Numbered from the stretch's first letter, positions 49,845 to 61,231 are shown. The stretch is 64,000 nt of DNA from Macrophomina tecta (GCA_024180945.1 JAKSGN010000043.1:1550001-1614000), one strand, 5' to 3'. Program-made: numbers and translations. Notes: generated from the sequence alone by a model not told the origin.

Positions 49845-51588
49845 ATGGCAGATGGAGAGCAGGCTCCAAGTGGAGAACAGCCTCACCAAACGTCAACCAC
49901 CAAGATGACGACGGCAACATCTACAAGCAAAGAATTGCCCGTGTCTAAGCCTGCGCTAAAGTCAGGCACTTCTTCCAAGCCGAAGCCGATGATACCAGGC
50001 CCCGAGCCAGACGCTGCAGCTTTCGCGAAGACGGCCAAGGCAGTGAAGCCAAGGTTTCCAGCGCCAAAGCTCGATGCGCCAAAAACCCCGACCAAGCCGA
50101 AGACTGCAATGAAGCCATCTTCAAAGCCTGCCGCTGCTGGTGAAGTAACTTCAAAGTCCCGTAAGTCCAAACAGGCCACATCAACAACGACGCCAACTGC
50201 TACCGGCCCTACGCTCTCAGATGGAAAGGTTGAGAGAGCAATCTGGCAGCCGTCCGACGGCCACGGCGACCCCGATCCAAAAAAAAGTTGAAAAAAACAG
50301 GAATAGGAAAACCGGTCACCCGACCTGGAAGCTTTACACAGGACGTAATGTACCCAAGAATCCCACGCTTGCAAATCCCCCTCGCTTCGTCTACCTGGAT
50401 GATAACGCCGCCTGGGCAATCCATCACTCCGAGAATTGGACAACTCATGAAAAGTACCGGAACTGGCCGTTTGATTTCACCCCCCGAGGCCGCATAAGCT
50501 TCACTCGTCACAACCGTGGTCGTCCGGCGTACGAGCAGGATGGGAAGACGTACGCCTCTCTAAAGAGGGCTAATCAGTTCTATGTTTTCCATGGCTGCCA
50601 CCCTCCTCCAAAGCTCGGAAAGGCCGGGCCATCGCCCACGAATGTTGAGGCTCCTGTTCCTGCCACTGAAATCAGCAAGGCCGCTGCGCCAGCAGAACCA
50701 AAGCCCGCACAGCCATCGGTCCCCAAGGCACCCGCGCAGTCTGCGGCAAGCTTCCCACAGAAGGAACGCCCAGTTACCTCTGTTGCCGCGCCCGAGCTCG
50801 AGCCCGAGCCCGAGTCTGAGCCTGAGCCTGAGCCTGAGCCTGCAGTCACCGAGACGCCCACGCCCGCCAACCGCACTCCTCCACCATCCGTGCAGCTTGT
50901 ACTTGTACCGGCCACCATAGCTTCGCCGGTATGTGAGAACTCGCCCATCCGGCTGCCACAACCAGCGCGACGCGCAGATTCGCCCGCTTCGAGGCCTGGT
51001 AGTGTCAATTCTCCCAGCCCAGCCTCCTCAAATCAAGCACTAAAGCGTTCAGCATCACCGGATCGAATCATTCCTGCTCCACCGAAGCGCCAGCGCAGGT
51101 CGCTAGTGCAACTCGAAATACCCCCTGCTGTCGCTGATCGAGACGACGAACTAGTGAAGCTCCGCAAGGCTTTGCAAGCGGCTTATCAACGTGAGAGTAA
51201 GATATCTGAAGAGAACTTGCATCTAAATAGAGCTCTGGCGGTGCAGCAGAAGGCTATTTCGGAAACCCGATCTCGTCTCAAGGCTTCGGAGAAGAAGGGC
51301 GAAGTGTTCCGGGAATTGTCCAAGCATCTTTACGCTGGTGCAGTGGACAACGCCTCTGCCTTGGTAAGCAGATATGAGGCCTTGAGTAGAGTCATTCAAA
51401 TTGCCGACGATCTGCAGGGAATGGTTCAGAGGCTCGTGGCTGATTGCAGGAAGGAGTTGCAGCCGACGGCGAGCGTACATGAGCAGACGGAGGAAGCATT
51501 GAACCAAGCGGAGCAGAGAATGATGCAGCAGGGGTTGGAGCAAGAGTTCAGTGATTTTGTCCACGAGGCCATGGATCTGGACATTTGA
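49845..51588 (+). CDS. Unrecognised basic, proline-rich protein with C-terminal coiled coil
   Basis: No family recognised. The start is ATG 49845 (MADGEQAPSGEQ). The first 100 codons are Lys/Pro/Ala/Ser/Thr rich and probably disordered. The frame then must change. The simplest model is an intron from a GTAACT donor at 50145 (phase 0) to the acceptor CTCAG at 50220, joining an ATG-led frame 50221-51588. The better GTAAGT donor at 50161 keeps the first frame, which stops at 50291. The joined form would be about 555 residues. A compact, more conserved-looking block follows (HPTWKLYTGRN... FVYLDDNAAWAIHHSENW... RGRISFTRHNRGRP, about 130-210). Next come a Glu-Pro repeat (about 300-320), a basic patch (PPKRQRRS), and a terminal coiled coil of about 150 residues. 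Nuclear location is a guess. It is flanked by 22-nt inverted repeats. Confidence 0.6.
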
Positions 51589-51753
51589 ACTGAGTAGTTG
51601 GGGCAAACAGGGCGTCGCGGAGAGACCAATAAAAAAAAAATCGATCTGGAAGAATAAATAGAAGCCTACCAAATTGCATATACCGAGCCAAATACTACAG
51701 ATATATCATTTTGACGTGTTGATCATGGATGTATTCAGGTTTTCACCGTTCGG

Positions 51754-51775
51754 AGTTGAAGAAGTCGTCCGGACA
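51754..51775 (-). repeat. 22-nt repeat, copy B (inverted)
   Basis: On the minus strand it begins TGTCCGGACG and ends TTCAACT. It pairs with copy C (51805-51826) at 21 of 22 positions across a 29-nt loop, and with copy A (49584-49605) at 20 of 22 across the unrecognised gene. Confidence 0.8.
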
Positions 51776-51804
51776 TAAGCGTTTCAGTTATCCGGCTACA
51801 TCTG

Positions 51805-51826
51805 TGTCCGGACGACTGCTTCAACT
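51805..51826 (+). repeat. 22-nt repeat, copy C
   Basis: Same orientation as copy A. Both are also preceded by CTG, so the shared unit is about 25 nt. Together with copy B it forms a long hairpin 3' of the unrecognised gene. Confidence 0.8.
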
Positions 51827-51895
51827 TCGGGCGGCTCAGGAGTTAACTGAGTAAACCCTTCAATTCTGTACTTCCTCAGTGCTACTTTCGTAGGC

Positions 51896-51917
51896 AACTG
51901 AAGCAGTCGTCTGGAAG
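51896..51917 (-). repeat. 22-nt repeat, diverged copy D
   Basis: A weaker match on the minus strand (CAGACGACTGCTTCAG core identical or nearly so to copy C). A further fragment, GACGG-TTTCTTCAACC, is at 51953-51968 on the plus strand. Confidence 0.5.
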
Positions 51918-52070
51918 TAAATGTTCAATTGCTTCTAGAACGTTTGCGCCTAGACGGTTTCTTCAACCTCCTACTGTCAATAAAAGCACGTCAGCACATG
52001 CCACAGAGAATGTGCGGAGGGTCGAGACGGCTCATTCAACACATGGTGCCCGCATCTTTCCTACGTATGT

Positions 52071-54790
52071 CTACAAAACCTCATCAATGCACTCCACACC
52101 CTCCACTACAACCTCCTCCTTGCCCGGCACCCTCACTACACCTCTTGTCCCCTCGACACCACAAGCCTTCACCCTCACACCACCATCCACCTTCCACCAA
52201 CCGCCCTCTATACCTCCACCCGGCACCGGCACGCGTCCCTTCACCCACTCCACATCCACTACCCCCGTCACCGCGACGCTCGGCTCAAACAGCCACTCCC
52301 TGAAACCCGGCTGCGTCGCCCGAATTCCCAACACATACTCTGTCAACACGTACGTCGGCGCGCCGCCCCACGGATGCGCATGGCTCGTATAAGTATCCAG
52401 CCCAGGCCTGCCATCGCCATAGACATACTCCCACGAGCTACCCGTCGCATACAACTCGTCCGTCACCATCGCGGACCACAGGCCGTCCAGCAGGACCGAT
52501 ACCGCGCGCGCGATGGCGGCGGTCGAGTTCGTGGGCGCGTTCAAGCTCGCCTTCAGCAGCGCCTCGAGCAAGAAGCCCGACAGGTTCGGCGACAGCGACG
52601 TCTCGTTGGCAGGTGTCGCGATGGTCGAGGCGGTCTTGTACCCTATGCCGCTCCGGAGGGCGTCGAGCGCGGCAATGGCGGAGCCTGCGCGGTCAGAGTC
52701 GGCAATGTCGGCGAGGATGGCCATGGCGGTGTCGGCGATAGAGTAGTTGCCGAACGAGTCGAGCGAGAGGGCGTAGATGCCGAGGTCAGCGTTCCAGAGC
52801 TGGCTGTTGACGGCGGCAGCGACGCTGTCGGCGGTGGCGGTCCAGGAGGCGGCGGTGGAATTGTCGCCGGCGGCGGAGGCGAGGATTGCGGCTTTGCGGA
52901 GGGCGTAGACGAAGGTGGAGGAAGGGGCGGTGCCGTTGGCGGCACCGAGGAAGAAGAAGCCGGGGATGGAACCGAAGGTGACGAGGTTGGAGGAGGCGTC
53001 GACGAGGGGGAGGAGGGCGGAGACGATGGTCTTGAGCTGCTGCCAGTGGGCAGTGAGGAATGCGTGGTCGCCGCTGAATTGGTAGTAGTCGGCGAAGGCG
53101 ATCAGGTAGAGGAATTGATAGTCGATTATGGCGTAACCGGCGGAGTCGGTGCCGTATTCGGGGGAGGCTCCCATGGCAGCGGACATGCCTGAGAAGCCTG
53201 CGTAGGAAGATCCGTTAGGAGCCTGCCATTCCAAAGCGTAAGAGAGGGTTCCGGTGGAGAACTCCGAGCTGTTGGTGCTGGCGCCGATGATGCGCTGGGT
53301 ATGAGCATAGTCGCCAGTCCAGACCAAACGGTCTCTCTTTGCACCGTCCAGACAGACGTTGTGGGTGTTAGGTGCGACACCGTATTCCTCCAAGACTGAT
53401 TCGGTCTTCAAGTCGCTCTGATACAGGACTGTTCCGTTAGAGGCCTCAACAACCACATTCGTGAAGTATGCCTCCTGGTCTTGGAACGGGCCGAACCCCC
53501 ACGTGCCGGCTGTTTTGTCGCCCGAAGAGCCACGGATGTCTGCCCACCCGTCGAGGCTATTTTGGTTTGATACGAATATAGGATCGCTTCCGTTGATCGA
53601 CACGGAGTAGCCCGTGGCGTTTATTGCCGTGGAGATCTCGTACCAGACTCCTTCCTTGACATTGAATGGGACCGGGTATTCGACTGTGGGACCAGTCTCT
53701 AACGTCGTCTGGTTGACGATGCTCCAGCCGAAGTTCGTGACGAGTGTATTCGGCGGCAGGAGGGTCTTGTTGGTATTGAGGAAAGTGCCTTCCGGGTATT
53801 CGCTGGTGAGAACGATGTACTGTCCATAGCCCTTCAGTCCTACAGCGGTCCTCCAACCAGTGCCACCGCGGACAATCTTTGTCGAGAACTTCAAAGTGTA
53901 GTTGCTGAAAGCGGTTCCAAGTGTAGACTGAGCAGGACTCTGGCCGCGGATGAGTGCTCCTTCGTCGGTGAGTTCCCACGTTGAAGGGGCGGTCCCGCTG
54001 GCGATGCAAGACTGCTGGGTTGATCGCACGCCTAATGCCCAAATTTTGTTATAGATGTTGTTGGAGCTCTCAAAAGATCCCGGAAGGCTCTCCACCGTCC
54101 GCACATCGTTCCCAGAAGCGATTCCAGCACCGCAAAAAGTGAGGCTTCCCTCACCCAGCAACTTGATTGCTTGCCATCTCAATCCACCCTGGATGAAGAA
54201 AGATTGTACACGTCCGGAAGAAGTGACGTCGAAAGTTTCAACCCTGAAGGTGTTACTTAGGCCATTGGAGTAAGTCCATGGTCCATCTGCTTGTGGAAGG
54301 CCAAGGCTAGCTTTCGCCTCGGAGTATCTGCTCTCAATCTGAACCCCGACGGCAGAAACGTTGGAAACTTCAATGAATGGAAAGCCTCCTATCTCAGTAA
54401 GGTAGTCTAACGTCACAACTGGATCCGCCACGGTGAGTGTCACACAGGTTGACGAGGAGAAATCCGAGGTCGAGGATGAATCGCCAAGGCTGTATTTGAC
54501 TGGGTAGACATCGGTGGTGCTGCATGGGTCAGCAATGTAAATTCACCGTTCTCAGGTAGTGCCGAGCATGATGGCGGTGATCCATTTCAGATCTTGCTCA
54601 TCTCGGAAATTCCGAATTGCCCAATGCTCGAAATCCTCCCCCGCCGGCTGACACCTTTGCGGGGTCTACGGAAGCATGGAGGGAAGGGAATATATTTCAA
54701 TTACCTCGAGGAGTTGGTCACTGCAGCTCCTGCAGCTGTAGCTAGCGCGGCAAGAAGCATGCACGCTGACGTTGGGAGGGTCGAGGCCAT
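52071..54790 (-). CDS. Secreted alpha-L-rhamnosidase, GH78 type
   Basis: Extracellular glycosidase expected to remove alpha-L-rhamnose from plant pectin, flavonoids or glycosides. Proposed exons are 54705-54790 and 52071-54519 with a 185-bp intron (GTAATT...CATGCAG), in phase, 844 residues. The N terminus MASTLPTSACMLLAALATAAGAA is a clear signal peptide. Many N-x-S/T sites suit secretion. The N-terminal half is beta-rich, with an embedded jelly-roll-like insert (about 195-330: YTLKFSTKIVRGGTGWRTAVGL). The (alpha/alpha)6 catalytic part begins around residue 380 with DRLVWTGDYAHTQRI, the acidic region conserved in GH78. It ends with SSWEYVYGDGRPGL and TSHAHPWGGAPTYVLTEYVLGIR, the typical GH78 His-containing block. 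The long first intron could hide a small exon, because homologues often carry more N-terminal sequence. Confidence 0.88.
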
Positions 54791-56632
54791 TTGCAACACT
54801 AAGCCACAGAAAACAGGTCGCTAAGTGCAAAAGAGGGCGAGTGGACAAAAGATTGAAGATGCTGTCGTCTCCTGGTAAGACGAGTTCCTGTCGGTGGAGG
54901 CCCTTTTATGGCTCATCGGCGGAAGCCGTGTCGTGCTCTTCACGAACGTATCGGCAGGGCTTCGGCAGAGGGTGGCCGTTCTCCGTATTGAGAAAGCTTT
55001 TGACTAGGGAGCAGGATTGTGGGGGAGGCGTTCTTAGCCAATAAGCGCGCAGCCCAAGGGCGCGCACCCGTACTCGTTTTCACAGTCTACGAGGAAAAAC
55101 GGGCCCCTACTTGCACGTACATGCATGCAGCAGCATTTGGGAGCATGATGGTGGACAGGTCCCCTGTCGAGCGGCACACGGAGCTCGGGAAAGTGGCGGG
55201 TGCATCGGTCAGTTCCTGAGATCTGATTAGCTCACAGGCGCCGCGCTTTCACCTATTGCAGGTAGACTGCTATTATGCTGATTGAGTTCGGCGAGACATG
55301 GACCGAGTTGCTGACTCAGGGGCCGCGTTGAGAGAAAGGGCCTTGGCGGCTCCGGACGCGTCATGACGCCTCAGAGCTGGCTTTGAAATGTGCCGATATG
55401 GCCTGGATAAGATGACAGATTGGCATTTTCGAGACATTCCCGGTTTCAGAGAGCCGGGAAAGAGAAAGGGATAAGAAGCGAAGGGATATCCAGAGGTTGA
55501 GTTAAAGGTCCTTTGCTGTGTTTGGCTTTGATGCAACTCAGGCACCGATCGCATGTGCCGCACCCGCGCCCCGCAAACGCGGGGTGCATGAAACGTAATT
55601 TTCGGTTGTGCATTGCCATACAATCTGCTGTCTGCTGGCCAACTGCATGCTGGCTCTCTGGGCAGGAGACGAATATCATTGTACCGACTCCCGACTCGGC
55701 CGAGTACAATTAGCAGGGCCAACGGAATGTGGGCATGGGCGGATTTGTGATCGCCACGGAAAAGCGATCACTTGCCCCTCCCTGACCCGGCCAGCAGTGC
55801 CAAGCGGAAGCGTGTTAACAATTCCTTTGGAGTAGCGAAGTGCTGGTGTTTCACTTCAATGCCGAGGAAACCGTTGTGCCGCTCTGATAGCGATCCACCG
55901 TTGAAGGGAGCCTGAGGAGAAGCAAGAGAGACAGGAACGGCTTGGTGATGGCATTTGCATCGCCATCGTCAATGAAAGCGGAACTATGGGATACAGAGGG
56001 AAACATTCTGCTTCTGAGAAGCAAGCAGGATCGTCACTCGACTCCCGCAGAGCAGCAATTCCTAGGCAAAACACCATCAGGCTGATTGGCAACTCGAACA
56101 GTAAGAGCACTTGAGCCGGCTGGCCGGGATGCGCAGCAGTTCAGTGGACGCCTTGGCTCAACATCGGAATCTCTGCAACCTGGAAGACAGTCGAGCTCTG
56201 GCTATGGGACTTCGATCGTGGTCTGCAGGCGGTGTGGAGGTGCATGCGTACTTTGTCGAGGACCAAGATGGACGGTGGCCGTCGCTTTGGCGCGTGCTGG
56301 CCTCAGGCCTACCCGAGGCTATCGTCGGCACGGTCAAGCGTCAGGACGGAAACTCCACTACAGCAGAGAGAGAGAAGAGGGAGAGGATGAAGCTGTCGTG
56401 CGAACGCCTTCCAGCCTCGAGCGCGTCAAGGTGCGCAGGCTACGCCGCAAAGGGCAAGTGCATGCGAACAAAGCCGACGATAAGCTGATGATAGCTGGGG
56501 GAGCTCGCGGCTCGAGCCCCAGCCCTCCGGGCTAAGTGCTGGTCCTCCACTCTTCCCAATGTCTTCCCCTCTCCCCCCCGGAGCTCCTGTGCTTTTCCTG
56601 CATTGTTCGGGCAAGAAGAGAAGCGCGCAACA
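54791..56632. other. Divergent intergenic region, no convincing gene
   Basis: About 1.84 kb between the divergent rhamnosidase and amidase. Short open frames occur on both strands (for example 55273-55722 minus, 56086-56535 plus), but none shows conserved sequence, splice structure or a known domain. The last 60 bp before the amidase start is very C-rich (CT block near 56560-56580), as in fungal promoters. Confidence 0.4.
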
Positions 56633-58558
56633 ATGGTCTATCCCCTTGATTACTTCCAGCATCGCCGTGATTGGTATGTCGAGCCCTCTCCCCAGCTTTT
56701 CCCCGCATCCTCCCGCACCTCACGGACCCTGCGTGTCCGAGTCAATTGCTCACTCCTCCCCAGCCAGCGCAAACAGGCTGAGCGCGCCTCCAAGATCGCG
56801 AAGCTCCCTCCCGAGTACCAGTATCCGCTGCTGCCCTCGGAACGCACCATCCTCCGCAAGCCCATCCAGGAGCTCGTACAAGAGGTCCAAGGCCATGTCA
56901 CCAGCCCCATCGACGTCCTGCGCACCTACGCCAAGGTCGCCGTTGCCGCCCAGCAGAAGACCAATTGCGTGACCGAGATCTTGTTCCCCGACGCAGAACA
57001 CTGGGTGGAGGATGGCCAGATAAACCTGCAGGGCCCGCTTGCAGGCATTCCCGTGTCATTGAAGGACTCTGTTGCTGTCGGCGGGTACGATGTGAGCGTC
57101 GGATACTCGAGTAACACGGGAAAGCCATACGAGAAGGACGGTTCCATGGTCCGTATCCTCAAAGACGCCGGCGCCATCCCCTTCGTCAAGACCAACCTGC
57201 CCGTCACCTTGCTGTCCTTCGAGTCCACCAACGACGTCTGGGGTCGCACCACAAATCCGCACAACGATAAGTACTCTCCCGGCGGCTCGACCGGTGGAGA
57301 GTCTGCCCTGCTTGCTTTCGGGGGTAGTCGCATTGGCATCGGGTCGGACGTTGCTGGTTCTGTGAGAGTGCCTGCACACTTCTCTGGCTGCTACTCGCTA
57401 CGCTGCTCCACAGGCCGCTGGCCGAAGATGGGCATGAACACCAGCATGCCCGGCCAAGAAGGCATCGCCAGTGTCTTCAGCCCCATGGCTCGCACGCTAA
57501 ACGACCTGCACTACTTCACTGCAAGCTTCATTGGTATGAAACCGTGGAAGTACGACCACACTGTGCATCCGATCGAGTGGAAAAAGCACGTGACCGAGGA
57601 ATATCTGGACAAGAAGAAATTCCGTGTCGGCGTGCTGAGGACCGATGGTAAGTTGCCCCGCGACCACAATGCCGACTGGCAGGGCACTAAAACTCATCCA
57701 GGTGTTGTTGACCCGTCTCCCGCCTGCGCCCGCGCCCTTCAGCAAGTTGCGGCAGCCCTCAGCGCCGAGGGTCACGAAGTTTTCGATGTCACCCCCCCAT
57801 CGCCGTACGAAGCCTTGAAGATAGCGTCGCATCTTCTCAACTCCGATGGCTGCCGGACCTTCCTATCTTTCTTCCGTACTGGCGAATGGAATGACGCAGG
57901 CGCCGCGCAGATGAGCTTCTACATGAAGCTGCCCCGGCCCGTCAAGTACCTACACTACCTCTGGGTCAAGTACGTACGTCGCGACCCTCTCTGGGCAGAT
58001 CTCCTCAGTGGCTGGCATGAGAAGAGCGCCTACGAGCACTGGCAGCTTGTGTCGAAACGTGAGGCGTACAAGGCCAGGTGGCACGACTGGTGGGAGCAAG
58101 AGGCCAGAATGGACTTCTTGATCACCGTGCCCAACGCCACGCCCGCTGTCCCCCATGATGGTATGCATGATGCCGTGAGCAGCTGCGGATACACATTCCT
58201 GTTCAACCTGGTAAGTGCGCGTCGAAACACGCCATTTAGCTTCCATCGAAGATCTTGTCTTTCATTTCATGTGCTGACGGCTCTGCCAAAGCTTGACTAC
58301 ACCTGCGGCATCATCCCCGTCACCCACGTTGATCGCGTTCTGGATGCTCTTCCCGCCTCGTTCAACTTCAAAAAGCTCAACGGCATCGCACAAGGCGCCT
58401 ACAAGCACTACGACGCCATCAAGATGGAAGGACTTCCAGTAGCCGTGCAAGTCGTCGGACAGCGTCTGGAGGAGGAGAAGGTCCTCGCTGTTATGGAGAG
58501 AATAGAAGACTCCCTGGAGAGGAACGGGCAGAAATACCAGCTGCTTGAGGTGGAGTAG
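56633..58558 (+). CDS. Acetamidase-type amidase
   Basis: Cytosolic amidase-signature enzyme of the fungal acetamidase (AmdS-like) branch, releasing ammonia from small amides. Exons are 56633-56673, 56764-57647, 57702-58210 and 58292-58558, giving 566 residues, near the family norm of about 550. The introns of 90, 54 and 81 bp are all multiples of three without stops, so the frame stays open across them. Splicing is supported by good GTATGT, GTAAGT and GTAAGT donors and by family continuity (HRRDC-QRKQAERASKI at junction 1, LRTDG-VVDPSPA at junction 2, FLFNL-LDYTCG at junction 3). The catalytic Lys is in VSLKDSVAVGG, the cis-Ser in SPGGSTGGESALL and the nucleophile Ser in GSDVAGSVRVPAHFSG. The start MVYPLDYFQHRRD is ATG 56633; upstream in-frame codons lack an ATG. 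Confidence 0.92.
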   Translation: MVYPLDYFQHRRDWYVEPSPQLFPASSRTSRTLRVRVNCSLLPSQRKQAERASKIAKLPPEYQYPLLPSERTILRKPIQELVQEVQGHVTSPIDVLRTYAKVAVAAQQKTNCVTEILFPDAEHWVEDGQINLQGPLAGIPVSLKDSVAVGGYDVSVGYSSNTGKPYEKDGSMVRILKDAGAIPFVKTNLPVTLLSFESTNDVWGRTTNPHNDKYSPGGSTGGESALLAFGGSRIGIGSDVAGSVRVPAHFSGCYSLRCSTGRWPKMGMNTSMPGQEGIASVFSPMARTLNDLHYFTASFIGMKPWKYDHTVHPIEWKKHVTEEYLDKKKFRVGVLRTDGKLPRDHNADWQGTKTHPGVVDPSPACARALQQVAAALSAEGHEVFDVTPPSPYEALKIASHLLNSDGCRTFLSFFRTGEWNDAGAAQMSFYMKLPRPVKYLHYLWVKYVRRDPLWADLLSGWHEKSAYEHWQLVSKREAYKARWHDWWEQEARMDFLITVPNATPAVPHDGMHDAVSSCGYTFLFNLVSARRNTPFSFHRRSCLSFHVLTALPKLDYTCGIIPVTHVDRVLDALPASFNFKKLNGIAQGAYKHYDAIKMEGLPVAVQVVGQRLEEEKVLAVMERIEDSLERNGQKYQLLEVE

Positions 58559-60462
58559 ATAGAAGACAATGATATCCGCTTAATATTCTTCAGTTGAACG
58601 TAACGAGCCTTGCACGTAAAACAACCCAGCTAGCCGACTGAAGTGGTGACTTATCTATATATGCACATGGTTCTGCTCTGCGCCGATGCTTGGGGGGCCG
58701 TGGGCCGGATCTCTACAGCGAGGCTGTGTGATTTGTGCCATGCAAAGAGATGCCCGGGCCTGAGAGCGTACCAAGCTGACTGGAGAGGCGATACCGGACT
58801 ATCCAATTTTGTCCTGGAGGGCTTGTTTGCAAGACTGAGTGGTTCGCGGGTAAACTTCAATCGACCATTAACCTTGCTATCACATAATTCTCGCTTGAAG
58901 CTGGTGCAGCGCAATAGACTTTGATTGTAGTATCGGCGTCCCTGGTATGCATGGCTCCACTTGGATTGGTTCCATGCATCTGACCTCAACGACCATGTAC
59001 TTGTTACTGCCTGTGGAGTCGCTCCCACGAGAACCTGGTTGAAGCAAGACGCTGAAGCGAGATGGCCCCGCTGGGCATTCTTGGCTGCACTTGCGGCGGT
59101 CCAAACCCGTCTGGAGTACGATCATTACCCCATTCTGACCGACAAGAGCGTGCTTCCCCCCCTGAAGATTGGGACTGACTCTGATGGCTGATTGGCGCGT
59201 GCTCTCAACGCATCCGACTCCACTGCGGCCGTCCTTATCATTACCACATACAGGAGGAGGTACCATCGTATTCCCGCGGACCCTAGTGAGAACAAGACAC
59301 TGGCGCGAAAGAAGCAGGTAGATAGCCATGACACTAGCTGAGAGGCTTTGCTTACGTGGAACGAGACGGTCCAGACAGCTTCGACATGGTGTTCCCTTGG
59401 GCCTGGCGGGCCGCGGAATGGGAAAACAAAGAGACTGCGGCACCCCTGCAGGCCGGGAGCAGCCGCAAGGGTCAGGGAAAGCCGAGCGACAGCCCCGCCG
59501 CGCAGCCACTTGCTCAAGCGCCGCAGATCAGGCTCCAATGCCATCCAATCAGCACAATACCTAGCACGAGCGCAGGAGGACTGTGACCTATCCTTTCAGC
59601 CGGGAAAGCGCAGGTGATAATTAGGTGGCTGAGCAGCCATAAGGCTAGTCCCGTGGGATTTGGAATTTTCCTGCTTGCTCCCAGCTTCTGACTCAGCGAG
59701 GGGTCCAGCTTGACGGGGAGCTTGCGAGTAGGGCTGTACTGCACATGGCGTCCATTCAGCTGCTTTTGCAACGCACTGAATCAAGCTGCACGGCTAGGGG
59801 GAGCAGTTCAAAGCCGTAGAACCTTCCGGCAGGGGCTCTGACGAGGATGCAGGCAGTCGATGCTTCATTGACGCGGCGGCAGGCGGCAGCGGCAACGAGT
59901 CAATGCGGTGTCTCTTCGATTAGCAGGCGGAATGTCTGTTGCTGGAATGCCAGAGACAAAGAGCAACAATTGGATCCACCGCTGTGCAGGGCCAAGCGGG
60001 TCCTGGTGCTGAGACAGACGGCCATCACAGCCTAGCGCATCAATCCAACCCCGCGCCTCCTGGCCCGTGCAACGTATTGCCCCTCCTCATGCGAACGTCA
60101 TAGGAAATACGTCAAGGCCGGTATTTGGAAGCGTTTCGATGTGGCCGGGAAGCTTGCGCGCCCACCCCCGCCAGCCCGGCCATGTCTAATGCCAATCCCA
60201 GCGATCCGATCGAAGCCCGTCTGCGGGTCGATGGATTCAGAAGCTTTGGCACGTTGAAGAAGTCATGCGAAGCTCTGTTCATGCCGTTTCCTGGGCTGCG
60301 GAAGACTTGCCGGTGAATCGTCGCATCGGACTGGGATATATAAATCTGTAGAGCCCGCCCTTCTGCTTCTTGACTTCAGCTCAATCTGCTACTGCCTTCC
60401 AACATCCACAGATACCAACGAAATCCCACGTCACCTCACTACCCTCAACTGCAATCGCCAAC
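58559..60462. other. Intergenic region, no convincing gene
   Basis: About 1.9 kb without a supported gene. Open frames at 58880-59509 and 59125-59544 on the minus strand overlap one another in different frames and show no recognisable sequence. The final 120 bp before 60463 contains TATATAAA at about 60338-60345, a plausible TATA box for the GFA-domain gene, and a CT/CA-rich 5' UTR. Confidence 0.4.
60338..60345 (+). promoter_or_regulatory. TATA box of the GFA-domain gene
   Basis: TATATAAA lies about 118-125 bp before the ATG at 60463, followed by a CA-rich untranslated leader. Position and sequence fit an inducible fungal promoter. Confidence 0.45.
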
Positions 60463-60979
60463 ATGACTACCTACCACGGACACTGCGCTTGCGGCCAGAC
60501 CAAGTGGGAGGTCACCCTCGAGAAGGACCAGGCCAGCCACATCCTCTGGTAACTTGCCCCTCCACCTTACCCCAACCCATCCATTGAGCTTCTCCCGGCG
60601 CGATTGAATGCAGTCCGACCCCATCCGCTGACCCAACCACAGCCACTGCGACACCTGCAAGTACCTGTCCGGCAGCACCTACACCCTCAACCAGATCATT
60701 CCCAAGAGCGCCCTCAAGTTCACTGCCGGCGGCGATAACCTCAAGGCCTACACCTACACCGGCGAGTCGGGCAAGCCCGTGCACTGCTACTACTGCCCCA
60801 ACTGCACCACCCATCCCTATCACCACCAGACCGCCCTCGGCGACGACAAGATCATCCTTCGCACCGGCCTGCTAGAGGAGTCGAAGAGCTTCAAGCCCGC
60901 TGCCGAGATCTTCGGCAAGGCCAAGCTGTCCTGGGAGCCCGAGGTTGCTCAGACTTTCGAGACTCTCCCTCCTTCGTAG
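60463..60979 (+). CDS. GFA/CENP-V domain zinc protein
   Basis: Small protein of the glutathione-dependent formaldehyde-activating (GFA) superfamily; the biochemical role of most fungal members is unknown. Exons 60463-60548 and 60643-60979 around a 94-bp intron (GTAACT...CCACAG) give 140 residues. The zinc-binding Cys pattern is complete: C-x-C in GHCACGQT, C-x-C-x2-C in CHCDTCKYLSG (split by the intron, TG|C), and C-x2-C in YYCPNCTTHPYHH. The fold is a single beta-rich GFA domain. Followed by T8 (61021-61028) and T19 (61036-61054) tracts, then the converging msrA gene. Confidence 0.9.
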
Positions 60980-61231
60980 ATGGGGAAGTTTGGACAAATT
61001 TAAGTTTGATTCGGGGAGCTTTTTTTTTCTTTTCCTTTTTTTTTTTTTTTTTTTGGAAGTGTCCGTGGGCAACTTAGTTACTCAGTAGCTTCGTTTCCGC
61101 TGGCTGGTTTAGTATGAGGAAATGATCAAGGAGTTACCATCACCGCACAGATATGTTGCCTAGTCTCGTGACGCATGCTCCATCCTGGCATTGTACATTA
61201 TTTACACATTTTGCTCTTTTTCTGAATCCGC

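Noticed and set aside
54791..56632. Open frames of 65-150 codons in the rhamnosidase-amidase gap
   Set aside because: Overlapping, strand-inconsistent, no conserved residues or introns.
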